64,000 bases of DNA from Primulina eburnea (lineage: Eukaryota; Streptophyta; Magnoliopsida; Lamiales; Gesneriaceae), in contig NC_133108.1 of NCBI RefSeq assembly GCF_022965805.1, forward strand, positions 24,457,545-24,521,544, in the 5' to 3' direction. The notes under the pieces were generated by a model, which was not told the DNA's origin, did not search any database, and saw nothing but the letters and a program-made list of their open reading frames with translations. A program made the translations under genes and the position numbers. Positions 31,866 through 42,344 of this stretch are shown here, piece after piece. How positions within the stretch are numbered: the first letter of the stretch is position 1; the number at the start of each line of letters is the position of its first letter.

Positions 31866-34850
31866 ATGTCATCAATTCGCAACCCGTTTTCGGTCATTCT
31901 CGAAAAACACATACTAACCGGACCAAACTATATCACTTGGCTAAGAAATTTAAAGATTGTCCTAAACTCGGAGAAGATCGCATATACACTTACTGAGGCG
32001 CCCCCTGCTGAGGCTCCTATAGGCTGCACTCCTGAGGAATTGCAGACCTACAAGGAATGGTGTGACCATGACTTGAAGGCGAAGTGTTATATGCAGGCTT
32101 CGATGAACGATGAGCTGCAAAGGCGATTCGAGGATGCTAAGAATGCTGCTGACATTCATATGCACCTCAAGGAGCTCTTCGGAGAGCAGACTCGGCTTTT
32201 GAGGCATGCCACAGTAAAGGAGCTCATCACTTTACGCATGCGAGATGGGACTTCGGTCCATGAGCATGGCCTAAAGTTGATTGGGCTCGTGGACAAGCTC
32301 GTAGGCATGGATTTGGTGTTGCCTTCGGAGTTGACCACTGATGTGTTGCTGCTGTCGCTGCCTAGCTCTTTCGATCCTTTCGTTGTGAACTTCAATATGA
32401 ACAAGCTCGAGCCCAGCCTTGAAGAGTTGGTGAACATGCTTGTGACCTTTGAGTCCACGATCAAGAAGGAGAAGCCGGTTCTTTATGTGGGCTCTTCATC
32501 TGGCACGAAGACCGGTCCACCTGGGAAGGGAAAGAAGCGTTCTTTCCAGCGTACCAAGAAGAGCGAGCCCTTGAAGAGGCAGACTTCGAGTCCCGTTGTG
32601 GCAGCCGCGCCAGTGAAGGCTGAAAAGACTGTTGACATCTGTCACCACTGCAAGAAGCCTGGACATTGGAGGCGTAACTGCAGGGAATATCTTGCGCAGA
32701 AGGGTTCTGCTAAAGGTATGTTCTACATTGAAGTGAATATCTCTATTAACTCTAATTCTTGGGTATTGGATACCGGCTGTGGCTCACATCTCTGTAATGA
32801 TTTGCAGGTGATGGGAAGAAGTAGGAGGCTCCGAGAGGGTGAGACCTTCCTGAGGATGGGCAATGGAGCAAGGGTTGCTGCCAAAGCCGTAGGAGATGTT
32901 TATTTATGTTTGAACAATGATTTTAATTTGGTTTTAAGAGATGTTTTGTATGTACCAGACTTGGTTAAAAACATTATTTCCATTTCTATGCTAGATATTG
33001 ATGGATTTTCTTGTTTATTTAGCAAAGGTGTTTGCAATATTTACAAGAATGAATGTTTAGTTGGTACCGGTGAACTTGAAAACAATCTCTACACCTTAAA
33101 ATTAAAAGATATTCCACTCAATCATGTCCAAACGATAACAACAACAAATAAGCGCAAACAAGATACTCTTAATTCGGCACAATTATGGCATGCTCGATTA
33201 GGTCATATTTCCTCAAGAAGGATGAACAAGCTAGTGGGAGTTGGCATGTTTGATATGTCTGATATTAACACTCTCACGACTTGTGAATCCTGTCTGAAAG
33301 GGAAGATGACCAAAATTCCCTTTAAGGGCCATGCGGAGCGAGCCAAAGGGTTATTGGATTTGATCCATACCGATGTGTGCGGTCCGCTTAGCATCACCAC
33401 TAAGCATGGACATGCCTACTTCATCACCTTTACCGATGACCATTCGAGGTATGGGTATGTGTATTTGATGAAATACAAGTCTGAAGCCTTTGAAAGGTTC
33501 AAAGAATTCAGAAGTGAAGTAGAGAAACAATTGGGACGAAGCATCAAGACACTTCGATCGGATCGAGGTGGTGAGTACTTGAGTGCCGAGTTCCAAGAGT
33601 ATCTTAGAGAGAATGGGATTCTCTCGCAGTGGACTCCGCCCGCTACACCGCAGTTGAATGGTGTTTCGGAGCGTCGTAACCGGACCTTGATGGACATGGT
33701 TCGGTCTATGATGGGGTTCACAGAGTTGCCGCCATCCTTTTTGGGATATGCGCTTGAAACAGCGGCAATGTTGTTGAACAATGTCCATACAAAGGCAGTT
33801 GACAAGACTCCATATGAGATATGGATGGGTAAGCCTCCCAAGTATTCTTATCTAAGAATATGGGGGTGTCCTGCTTATGTAAAGCAGACAGTGGGAGATA
33901 AATTGGATAGTCGATCCATTTTATGCTACTTTGTGGGATATCCAAGGAATTCAATTGGATATTACTTCTATCATCCCCAAGAAACAAAGGTGTTTGTTTC
34001 TAGGTACGCAACCTTTTTGGAAAAGGAATTTCTATTGGATAGAAAAGGCGAGATGATAGAACTCGAAGAGGTTCGAGAGACACCCACAGTTGTAGAACCC
34101 ACACCCGAGAAGCCAAGTGAGGAGATACAAGCTCCTAGAAGAACCGAGAGAGTCTCGAGACCGCCTGTGAGGTATGGTCTGCTTCTTGAAGAGGGCCATG
34201 ATGAGCCTAACCTTGGATGTGATCCAAGGACCTTCAAGGAAGCATTATCGGATGCCGATTCATCCAAGTGGCTTGAAGCAATGGAATCTGAGATGAATTC
34301 CATGCATTCGAACCAAGTGTGGAATCTCGTGGATCCACCTGAGGGAATTGTTCCCATAGGATGTAAATGGATTTACAAGAGGAAACTTGGGGCGGATGGG
34401 AAGGTATTGACCTTCAAGGCGCGATTGGTAGCAAAAGGGTATACTCAAAGGCAAGGTGTTGACTATGAGGAAACCTTTTCTCCAGTTGCGATGTTCAAGT
34501 CCATTAGGATATTGCTAGCCATAGCTGCATGGTATGACTATGAGATATGGCAGATGGATGTTAAGACAGCCTTCCTTAATGGGGATATTAAGGAAGAGAT
34601 TTACATGTCTCAACCTGAAGGGTTTACATCCATCGGAAGTGAGCATATGGTATGCAAACTTCAAAGATCTATTTATGGTCTTAAGCAGGCATCGAGGAGC
34701 TGGAACCTCAGATTCGATAGTACAATCAAAGAGTTTGGTTTTACTAAGAATCCTGAGGAACCCTGTGTGTATAAGAAGGTCAGTGGGAGTGCTGTGACAT
34801 TCCTTGTTCTTTATGTTGATGACATTCTACTCATTGGGAATGATGTATGA
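31866..34850 (+). CDS. gag-pol: Gag-protease-integrase-RT of copia A (to the in-frame UGA)
   Basis: A 994-codon frame with the copia order. Gag occupies about residues 1-250. A CCHC knuckle, CHHCKKPGHWRRNC, lies at about 258-271. Protease has LDTGCGSH at about 300. Integrase has the zinc region HARLGH to CESCLKGK at about 441-475, then catalytic Asp in HTDVCGPL (about 501), Asp in LRSDRGGEY (about 564) and Glu in NGVSERRNRT (about 600). RT has MDVKTAFLNG (about 896) and LYVDDILLIG (about 981), all intact. The frame ends at UGA 34848-34850, where copia B has GGG. The ATG at 31866 (MSSIRNP) has its equivalent at 42345 in B. I assign it to the Tork/Angela/TAR group, with moderate certainty about the clade. 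Confidence 0.92.
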   Translation: MSSIRNPFSVILEKHILTGPNYITWLRNLKIVLNSEKIAYTLTEAPPAEAPIGCTPEELQTYKEWCDHDLKAKCYMQASMNDELQRRFEDAKNAADIHMHLKELFGEQTRLLRHATVKELITLRMRDGTSVHEHGLKLIGLVDKLVGMDLVLPSELTTDVLLLSLPSSFDPFVVNFNMNKLEPSLEELVNMLVTFESTIKKEKPVLYVGSSSGTKTGPPGKGKKRSFQRTKKSEPLKRQTSSPVVAAAPVKAEKTVDICHHCKKPGHWRRNCREYLAQKGSAKGMFYIEVNISINSNSWVLDTGCGSHLCNDLQVMGRSRRLREGETFLRMGNGARVAAKAVGDVYLCLNNDFNLVLRDVLYVPDLVKNIISISMLDIDGFSCLFSKGVCNIYKNECLVGTGELENNLYTLKLKDIPLNHVQTITTTNKRKQDTLNSAQLWHARLGHISSRRMNKLVGVGMFDMSDINTLTTCESCLKGKMTKIPFKGHAERAKGLLDLIHTDVCGPLSITTKHGHAYFITFTDDHSRYGYVYLMKYKSEAFERFKEFRSEVEKQLGRSIKTLRSDRGGEYLSAEFQEYLRENGILSQWTPPATPQLNGVSERRNRTLMDMVRSMMGFTELPPSFLGYALETAAMLLNNVHTKAVDKTPYEIWMGKPPKYSYLRIWGCPAYVKQTVGDKLDSRSILCYFVGYPRNSIGYYFYHPQETKVFVSRYATFLEKEFLLDRKGEMIELEEVRETPTVVEPTPEKPSEEIQAPRRTERVSRPPVRYGLLLEEGHDEPNLGCDPRTFKEALSDADSSKWLEAMESEMNSMHSNQVWNLVDPPEGIVPIGCKWIYKRKLGADGKVLTFKARLVAKGYTQRQGVDYEETFSPVAMFKSIRILLAIAAWYDYEIWQMDVKTAFLNGDIKEEIYMSQPEGFTSIGSEHMVCKLQRSIYGLKQASRSWNLRFDSTIKEFGFTKNPEEPCVYKKVSGSAVTFLVLYVDDILLIGNDV

Positions 34851-35798
34851 ATGTTGCAATCAACAAAGATATGGTTAGCAAGTAAGTTCTCAATGCAGGA
34901 CTTGGGTGAAGCATCTTTTGTATTGGGAATACAGATCTATAGAGATAGATCAAAAAGATTGCTTGGTCTCACCCAGTCCACATACATTGATACCATCGTG
35001 AAGCGGTTCTCGATGGATGAGTCCAAGAGAGGACATCTACCAATGTGTCATGGCGTGTCCCTATCCAAGTCTATGTCTCCCAAGACTGATGCAGAGATAG
35101 CGGCGATGACACGAATTCCGTATGCTTCGGCTATTGGTAGTATCATGTATGGGATGATATCTACACGTCCTGACGTGGCATTTGCACTAAGTGTAGTGAG
35201 TAGATATCAATCCAACCCTGGTCTTCCACACTGGAAAGCTGTGAAAGACATCCTCAAGTATTTGAGAAGGACCAATAAGTTGTTCTTGGTCTATGGGGGT
35301 GGAGAACTAAAATTGGAAGGCTATACCGACTCTAGCTTCCAAAGCGATGTTGATGACTCGAAGTCAACCTCCGGATTCATATTCATGCTCAATGGTGGTG
35401 CTGTCTCTTGGAAGAGTTCCAAGCAAGACAGTACTGCGGATTCCACCACTGAGGCAGAATACATTGCTGCATCGGCTGCAGCAAAGGAGGCTGTTTGGAT
35501 TAGGAATTTCGTCCAAGAGTTGGGCGTCATTCCAAATGGAGTTGCTCCTATCCCGGTGATGTGCGACAACACGGGAGCCATAGCTCAGGCGAAGGAGCCG
35601 AGGTCTCATCAGAAGTCCAAACATGTATTGAGAAAGTACCACATCCTCAGAGAGATCGTGGAACGAGGAGAAGTGTCGATCGACAAAGTCGGCTCCGCAG
35701 ATAATGTTGCTGATCCACTAACTAAGCCTTTACCAGGACCATCGTTCGAGAAGCATCGCGAATCAATGGGTCTAAAGTATATAGGTAGTTGGCTCTAG
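34851..35798 (+). CDS. RT C-terminus and RNase H of copia A (same frame after the UGA)
   Basis: Continues the gag-pol frame directly after the UGA (MLQSTKIWLASKF). It contains the RT connection region (LGIQIYRDRS, GVSLSKSMSPKT) and the copia RNase H motifs YTDSSFQSD, DSTTEAEYIAAS, CDNTGAIAQ and the end signature ADPLTKPL. The stop is TAG at 35796-35798, followed by the polypurine tract. In an intact element this is one polyprotein with the upstream frame, so the separation is a nonsense mutation. No further damage is visible. Confidence 0.9.
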   Translation: MLQSTKIWLASKFSMQDLGEASFVLGIQIYRDRSKRLLGLTQSTYIDTIVKRFSMDESKRGHLPMCHGVSLSKSMSPKTDAEIAAMTRIPYASAIGSIMYGMISTRPDVAFALSVVSRYQSNPGLPHWKAVKDILKYLRRTNKLFLVYGGGELKLEGYTDSSFQSDVDDSKSTSGFIFMLNGGAVSWKSSKQDSTADSTTEAEYIAASAAAKEAVWIRNFVQELGVIPNGVAPIPVMCDNTGAIAQAKEPRSHQKSKHVLRKYHILREIVERGEVSIDKVGSADNVADPLTKPLPGPSFEKHRESMGLKYIGSWL

Positions 35799-35800
35799 TG

Positions 35801-35812
35801 CAAGTGGGAGAT
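35801..35812 (+). other. Polypurine tract of copia A
   Basis: CAAGTGGGAGAT ends directly at the 3' LTR start TGTTAGAG. Confidence 0.8.
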
Positions 35813-37886
35813 TGTTAGAGTAGGTGCACGTCGAGCCAAGTGTTGGCCGACTGTTCACGATGAAACTCTTTGTATAAACGATCTTTATTTTAATAATATT
35901 TGAATTTATTAATTTGGCGCATCTTTATCTTTATACCCATGCTAGTTGCATAGATAAAGTCCTTGAATATACAAATAGTAGAAAGAATATGAGATGCTCA
36001 TATGATGAGTATCATGAAACTCATATTTGGAATACTGTATATTCTAAACTGTTCCTAGTCGATTCAGCCGCCACTAAGAAGGATAAAGGCCGCTCGAGTT
36101 AGAGACTAGTATCTGCGATGTGAGTACCATGTTTCATTGGTAGGGGACATTGTGATGTCCGAGCATGCAGATAGGTGCTCCTTGTAGAGTGCACTGAACA
36201 ACCCTCCATAAAAGGACTTTCCAAGTGGTTCTCACTTATCGAGTGGAAAAGTCCTGGTTTATGGTTGTACAGAATTAGTCCTTATGACCCGGGACAACAT
36301 TGAGACTCTATGTGCTAGCGTTTCACTTTGACTTGTTTACCGACTCTTATGGGGTCATTAGGTGGCAAGGTTGGGTGTTACGGCGAAACATATAGGAGTC
36401 GATGCATTGTAGTCGGGGATTCACCGCTTACCTACGGGTATGGATATCCTATGTGTTTATCATGTATGTGTGGGTTGAAATCTCTGATCAGAGTATGGTG
36501 GTAATTATGAAAGGGGTTTCATAGATTACACCATCGATGCAACCACGACATGACACATAGTATCGATTCATTGACAACTCTCGATAAACCAATAGTTGTC
36601 GAATCGGTCGGGATATATGAGCTGAAGGGACCGTACTGTACGCTAACCATAATTGAATGGTTCTTGCAGGCACTATCATGTGATACCTAGGGAATCACGT
36701 AAGCGATGCTGCTAGGCGTTTAACGTGATTGGTTGGGTACTATCAGACTTGAGTTCTGACGTTCTTACTATCAAGGAGTTGATAAGTAAGAATGGAGCAA
36801 TTGGGGTATGCTCGAATAAGGACATGTTTAGTCCGAATCACATTGAGATGTGAACCCACGGCTAGTTGTATCAATGAACCATTGAGGGCCACACAAGTAC
36901 TTGCTTTGTAAATCCCGAAGAGAAGTAAAATAGTTCAATGTGTTGAACGGCTTATAAATGTGTTTATAAGCGTAAAGAAAAATAGAAGTATGACTTCTAA
37001 GAGAGAAATATAAATTTTAATTTATGGAAGTGTTCCTAAGATTAAAATTTGGCCAAGTAAATAATGTAGTTGAAAATTGTGATTTTCATAAACTTTATTG
37101 GGGACTAAATTAAATTAATTCAAATGTTGAATTAATTAAACACTAGTGGACCTAGTAGAGTCTAAAATAATTAAATTAATTCAAGTGTTGAATTAATTAA
37201 ATAATATTGAGTCTTGTAGAGCTCAATTAAAATAATTATTTAAACTAGTAGGACTTGAGTAAATTCAAGTAATATTTAATTTATCTCAAATGTGTTTGAG
37301 ATAATTAAAAATTTAGTCCATGGTTTTTAATGTGATTAAAAACCATATTATATGCATGTAATTCTAGGGTTTGCATGCTTTGGGGAGGTGAAGGGTTGGA
37401 GACTAGGCATGCAACTTTTTGCAACTTTTGAGAGACAAATTTTGTCAATACCTAGGCTAGTCTCCCACACTCCTCACTATCACACCTTGGCCGAAAATTT
37501 GAGACTAATTCTCTCAAAAATTTTTCTTTCCTTTGTTCTTCATTTTCTTGGAGAAAAATTCTTCTCTTTGATAAATCCTTAAGTTTTTCTAGTGCAAAAC
37601 TTAAGGGGATTTACATAGCCAAGTGGTGGGCCTTATTCTTGAAGGGGAAAAGAAGGAGCTTGTAGATTTCTTTCATCCATACAAGAGCCAAAGTGTTTAC
37701 ACTTTGGTTGGTGCCATTCATCAACTCTAAGGGGTTGATAGGTAAACCTCTTTAAAACATCCTATGAATGTTTTGTTGATTTTGCAAATATTACACAAAA
37801 CTTTTAAGGGGGCCGAAATTTTTGCTCTAAAAATTATATTTTTCGCTTCCGTTGCGTTTCCGGCCTCCGTAACCGGTCCGCTTTCA
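35813..37886 (+). repeat. 3' LTR of copia A (2074 bp)
   Basis: Same length as the 5' LTR and nearly identical. It is followed by the TSD atatt, after which the Tekay-2 intron resumes. The TATAAA palindrome is at 36950-36971 and the donor-like site near 37741. Confidence 0.92.
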
Positions 37887-38007
37887 ATATTAGTGTGCTA
37901 GTTAGTATTTTTGGTGACTTGTGTAGATATTTTCTATTATTCCTGAGGGTAAGATTAGTATTTTTGGATAAGTTTTGTGTATGGTGTATTGTGCTAACGT
38001 CTCTCAG

Positions 38008-38372
38008 GAAATATTTTCATAAAGAGAGTCGCCACGAAGGCCTTGATAGATTCCGGGGCCACTTACTCTTTTATCTCGGAGACGTTCGCTAATCATTTGG
38101 ACATCAAGTTCATTAGACTCGACGTGAACTATTTAGTGACAGTCCCATCAAGGGAAGAGTTATTAGCTACTAACGTGGTCAGAGACATTGATCTCGAACT
38201 GCAAGGCCACTTAGTGTGTGCCGATCTGATTCTGTTGCTGATGCCAGAGTTTGACATTATCTTGGGAATGGACTTGCTAACGAAGAACAAAGTTCTTATT
38301 GCCTTTCAGAAAAGGTCAGTGCAGGTAAGACCGTTGGGTATGGAGCAGTTTCTCTTTGATCCGGATAGATAG
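38008..38372 (+). pseudogene. Protease domain of Tekay-2
   Basis: The frame opens at the acceptor and reads into LIDSGATYSFISETF (from 38043), then PEFDIILGMD near 38250. It stops at 38370-38372 (TAG) in the protease-RT linker. The catalytic Asp-Ser-Gly is intact. Confidence 0.82.
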
Positions 38373-38539
38373 AAGAGTTTCCCTCGCATGATCTCTTGCA
38401 TGCAGGCACGAAGACTTATTCATAAGGGTTGACAGGCTTTTCTGGCCAGCATTGTTTCATCGCCTGACACGCCAACTCCGTCGATATCTAATGTACCAAT
38501 AGTCAGAGATTTTCCTGACGTGTTTCCTGATGACATAAC

Positions 38540-39354
38540 AGGACTTCCACCAGACCATTGACCTTATGCCAAGCACCGTGCCAATCACTAAGGCACCATA
38601 CCGTTTAGCTCCAGCTAAGATGTTAGAGCTCAAACAGCATATTCATGAGCTCCTAGATAAAGAATTTATCCGCCCTAGTTTCTCACCTTGGGGCTCACCA
38701 GTGCTCTTCGTAAAGAAGAAGGATGGGAGCATGAGGTTATGTATCGATTACCGAGAACTGAACAAGGTAACGATAAAAAACAAATACCCACTTCCAAGGA
38801 TCGAGGACTTGTTCGATCTATTGCAGGGAGTCACAGTGTTCTCTAAGAAAGATTTGCGATCTGGGTATCATCAACTGAAGGTAAAAGATGCAGATGTTCA
38901 TAAGACAACCTTCAAAACTAGATATGGGCATTACGAGTTCTTAGTGATGCCATTTGAACTGACGAATGCTCCGGCAATTTTTATGGACTTGATGAATCGA
39001 GTATTTCAGCCCTACGTAGATCAGTTCTTCATAGTGTTCATTGCTGACATTCTTATATACTCGAAGAGCCATGAGGAGCACGGTCAGCATTTGGGTACAG
39101 TTTTGCAGGTCTTGCAGAGTCGCAAGTTGTTTGCAAAATTTAGTAAGTGTAAATTCTGGTTGGAGAAAGTAGCATTTTTGGGTCATATAATATCTTGCAG
39201 TGGTATTGAGGTGGATCCAGCTAAGGTGACAGCAGTTAAGGAATGGGTTGAGCCGAAAAATGCGTCAGAGACTCACAGTTTCCTAGGCCTACAGGATATT
39301 ATAGGAAATTTATTCAGGGGATCTCCTCAATTGCAGTGCCACTCACTTCAGTGA
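38540..39354 (+). pseudogene. RT of Tekay-2, active site mutated
   Basis: The open stretch from 38566 has [45 protein letters not shown] and GYHQLKVKD. The active-site box reads FIADIL (about 39037-39054), so the first of the two catalytic aspartates is Ala. MPFELTNAP replaces [10 protein letters not shown] frameshift near 39285-39330 (SFLGL then QDIIG) moves the connection domain to another frame. This RT could not polymerise. Confidence 0.85.
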
Positions 39355-39900
39355 CTGAGAAAAATGCTAAATTCGTATGGAGTGTTGAGTGTCAGAAGAG
39401 CTTTGATACTTTGAAGCAAGCTCTTATCACAACGCCAGTGATAGCCATGCCAGCAGTGCAAGGCAAATTTGTGCTATACACCGATGCTTCTAAGCTCTGT
39501 TTAGGCGCAGTATTGATGCAGAACGGTCGGGTTATAACTTATGCCTCCAGACAGTTGAAAGTGTATGAGAAGAACTACCTGATTCATGATCTTGAGTTAG
39601 ATGTCGTTGTCTTTGCGTTGAAAATTTGGAGACATTATTTGTACGGAGAGAAATGCCAGATATTCACTGATCACAAGAGTCTCAAGTATTTCTTCACGCA
39701 GAAAGAACTGAATATGAAACAAAGACGGTGGTTGGAATTAGTGAAAGATTACGATTGCAAAATTAGCTACCATCCGGGGAAAGCTAATGTTGTGGCAGAT
39801 GCCTTGAGCAGAAAAGTTAGAATGGTAGCACAGCTGTCAATGCAGAGATCTCTTCAGCCAGAGATTAAGAATTTTGGACTGGAAGTTTATCCTAAGAGCA
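39336..39900 (+). pseudogene. RNase H of Tekay-2
   Basis: Follows in the new frame: [45 protein letters not shown] (usual LELAAVV) and [16 protein letters not shown]. It continues without a stop into the pre-integrase region. Confidence 0.82.
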
Positions 39901-40508
39901 AATATCCTCAGCTGCCTAATCTGACAGTCCAGTCCTCTTTGCTAGACCGAATCCGTAGAGGTCAGCCTTCGGATGAGCAGTTACAGAAATGGAGACTGAA
40001 GGATGAAGCCAAGGGCAGTGTACTCTACACAGTGTCCGATGGTATTGTGAAGTACAGAGGAAGGATTTGGGTGCCTAGTATTGATTCGATCAGAGAGGAT
40101 ATTCTGATAGACGCACATGCATCTCCATATTCCGTTCATCCAGGTGGTACCAAGATATAAAAGGATTTGCAGATGCTATATTGGTGGCCAGGTATGAAGC
40201 GAGGCATCCACCGATTTTTATCTGTATGTCTCACTTGTCAGCAAGTAAAAGTAGAGCATCAGAGGCCAGCAGAAATGCTTAAACCGCTCCATTTGCATGT
40301 CTTGAGTTTTGAGCGGTTGCAGTTGGCTCCAGATCTGCCGTATGAGGAAAGACCTGTCCAAATTCTAGACAGACAAGGGTGGAGGCTTCGGAACAAGGTG
40401 ACCAAGTTGGTCAAAGTCCGGTGGCTGAATCAATCAGTGGAGGAGGCCACTTGGGAGGCCGAAGCAGACATGAGAAGCCGCTACCGGGAGTTGTTTGGTA
40501 AGATTTAA
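39900..40508 (+). pseudogene. Integrase remnant of Tekay-2: catalytic core deleted, chromodomain kept
   Basis: The pre-integrase and zinc-binding region runs from SVHPGGTK (a stop follows at 40158-40160) through YWWPGMKRGIHRF and CLTCQQVKVEHQRPAEMLKPL. Right after that, near 40285-40300, the sequence jumps to HVLSFERLQLAPDLPYEE, which in Tekay-1 lies about 850 bp farther on. The whole DDE core and the GPFEIL module are gone. The chromodomain is complete (VKVRWLNQSVEEATWEAE to RYRELFG), ending at TAA 40506-40508. Confidence 0.86.
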
Positions 40509-40534
40509 TTTTGAGGTCGAAATTTATTTAAATC

Positions 40535-40544
40535 GTGGAGGAAT
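40535..40544 (+). other. Polypurine tract of Tekay-2
   Basis: GTGGAGGAAT directly precedes the 3' LTR start TGTAGAGCC. Confidence 0.65.
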
Positions 40545-41646
40545 TGTAGAGCCAAAACTCAGTACACGTAAAACCCATGCATTTATTTAAATTGTTACTA
40601 ATTTAATTAATTTTAAAATGATTTTTAGCGACGCCTTATTTACTAAATTTATATTATTTTGAATTATTACAAGTTTATGTGATGCGCGTTAAAATATTTT
40701 CTCGAGTTTCATGTTTCAAGCGAATATTCTATACGGGATCGAGGAAAAGAGACCGGCGACGATTTAGGCGATTTGTAAAATGTGGTATTTTTTTTCAAGT
40801 CAAGAAAGTGTCATTTTAAATGATTTATGAAATTTGAAGTATTTTAAAGCCTAATTTAATTATTAGGTGATTTTTAAGATTTTAAAGTTTCAAAGTTATC
40901 ACTTGAGTATTTTATTCTAAATTATTGGATTTTTAGTAAAAATTAATAGTGGGTTAGTATTCTTAATTTAAAAATTAATTAGTAATTAGACCCTTAATAC
41001 CCCCACTAACCCACTAACCCACCAACCATTAACACACACACACACATATGCACTATATATACACACACACTCGGCCTATGAAACACACATCTCTTGCACC
41101 CTTTCATTTATTTTTTTTTTTTGGCGAGAATTTGAAGAGTTCTTAGGCTCTTTCTATAGCAGCCTCATCTCCACCTTTCTCCTTCAAAATTTCAGCAATC
41201 AAACGTTGATTTTAGTAGAAAAATCGTGCTTCAAGTCGCCCGGATCGCTTCCCACACTGCGTCGTCTCGTTATTCGCCGTATAGTGAGTTTCAAAAACTC
41301 AAAAGCATGTATATTATTTTGTTTTTGTATCGATCTTGTCATAGAAATTATTTTGATGTATATTGTATGGAAAACATGTGTATGTTATGCAAAAGTTTGA
41401 GCAAAAATGTTTGAAACGATTTTGGATCAAAATTTTGGATCCCAAAAACCGAGTCTGCTGTATTTTCGAATACTGGGAATTTTCGGTCGATTTTCTGGAA
41501 ATAATTTACGGTGTTTAAACGTTTACGATGTTTAAACGATTACCTATTTGCAATTTTTTTTGTAATTTTTTTTATTTCAAATATTTTTAGACGAGCAGAT
41601 TATTTTTCCTCAAATTTAAATTATTTCAAAAACATGGTACGTTACA
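40545..41646 (+). repeat. 3' LTR of Tekay-2 (1102 bp, internally deleted)
   Basis: Matches both ends of the 5' LTR, but about 1.05 kb between TCGATTTTCTGGAAATA (about 41505) and TTTAAACGTTTACG is missing. It carries a 125-bp block (about 41227-41350) that the 5' LTR lacks. It ends GTACGTTACA, followed by TSD ataac. The GAGTCTTTAGACTC motif lies in the lost part. Confidence 0.82.
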
Positions 41647-41651
41647 ATAAC

Positions 41652-42344
41652 AAAGTTGCATGAATCCGGCAAACATAAAAAACATGGCGAGCTTTGAAAT
41701 AAAATTAATAATGAGACCTTTCGAAAATTAAAAACCCTCATTTTCAATAAGATTCAAAATTGATATCAAGCCCAAAAAAAGGGAATTCTAAAGGTGTTTA
41801 TAATTTTCATGTCTTCCATCGACAATGGATGCATGATAAATGCTACCTGTGATCAGTGCTCGGCTCATATTATCAAGTGAGCCCTGGACACCGGAAATCT
41901 GTGGCATCCATTGACATGGTGATGTCAACTATGTGGAACTCCGATGATTTCGGATCATATTATTGAAGGAACTCATGGCGACTTTCAATTAAGGTTCAAC
42001 ATCGATGGGTAAGGCTTGACACATAAAGATGAACGAAGTCATAATATTGGGTCCTAATCAAACGTGAGACAAAAGTTTACGTAAAGGGTTGCATGGAGAT
42101 GCAATTGGAAACTACCTTTTAGGAATTATGGTTGGCTGATATTATTCGGATCATAATTTGCTAATTGGACCTTGCGTACCTACTGAGGAAAGGAGTTTCA
42201 CGTTTTCACTAGAGGGTAGTGAAAAATGTCAAAATAGTGGGAGTGAAAATTTATGAAGTAAAAGTCCATACTGTATATCTTACTAAATATTTTAAAATTG
42301 TCATTAACATTTATCTATTTTTACTTTTCAGTACGAATTTGACA
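41652..42344 (+). other. Leader of copia B, right part
   Basis: Collinear with 31165-31865 of copia A. It keeps degraded versions of the three ATATTATT stem-loops (near 41865-41885, 41944-41975 and 42122-42159) and the TTTACTTTTCAG acceptor-like tract ending at 42332, 13 nt before the gag ATG. Confidence 0.7.

Larger units (their letters stand above)
27970..37886 (+). mobile_element. Copia A: young, complete Tork/Angela-like Ty1/copia element
   Basis: The 5' LTR (27970-30043) and 3' LTR (35813-37886) are both 2074 bp and almost identical. I saw four substitutions by eye (28285/36128, 28652/36495, 29598/37441 and 29757/37600 regions). The TSD is atatt at 27965-27969 and 37887-37891. The internal region has PBS, a 1.8-kb structured leader, one gag-pol frame interrupted by a single UGA, and a polypurine tract. 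It landed inside the intron of Tekay-2. It is the youngest datable insertion of the plus-strand nest. Confidence 0.92.
27903..38007 (+). other. Gag/protease intron of Tekay-2, carrying the copia A insertion
   Basis: Donor ACGG|GTAACC at 27902/27903 and acceptor CTAACGTCTCTCAG|GAAAT at 38007/38008. With copia A and one TSD copy removed the intron is about 183 bp (27903-27969 plus 37892-38007). The joined exons read T-G-N-I-F-I-K-R-V-A-T-K into LIDSGATYSF, in phase 1, identical in position to Tekay-1. Unspliced gag stops eleven codons past the donor. A CTAAC branch-point-like motif lies just upstream of the acceptor. Confidence 0.68.
24543..41646 (+). mobile_element. Tekay-2: gypsy chromovirus, full length but decayed, interrupted by copia A
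   Basis: Inserted in copia B with TSD ataac. Without the copia A insertion (27970-37886 plus one TSD copy) it is about 7.2 kb. It has a 5' LTR, PBS, gag, gag/protease intron, protease, RT, RNase H, a partial integrase and a 3' LTR. The integrase core is deleted, the RT active site is mutated (FIAD for FIDD), and the zinc knuckle is mutated. The two LTRs differ greatly in length because of indels. Confidence 0.88.

Noticed and set aside
33351..33841. Long minus-strand ORFs opposite the copia A integrase (141-145 codons)
   Set aside because: Shadow frames of the highly conserved integrase. They recur only where the sense protein is conserved and have no promoter signal.
34848..34850. UGA in copia A as a recoded (readthrough or selenocysteine) codon
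   Set aside because: The related copia B has GGG at the position and no stem-loop or readthrough context is evident. A nonsense mutation is the simpler reading.
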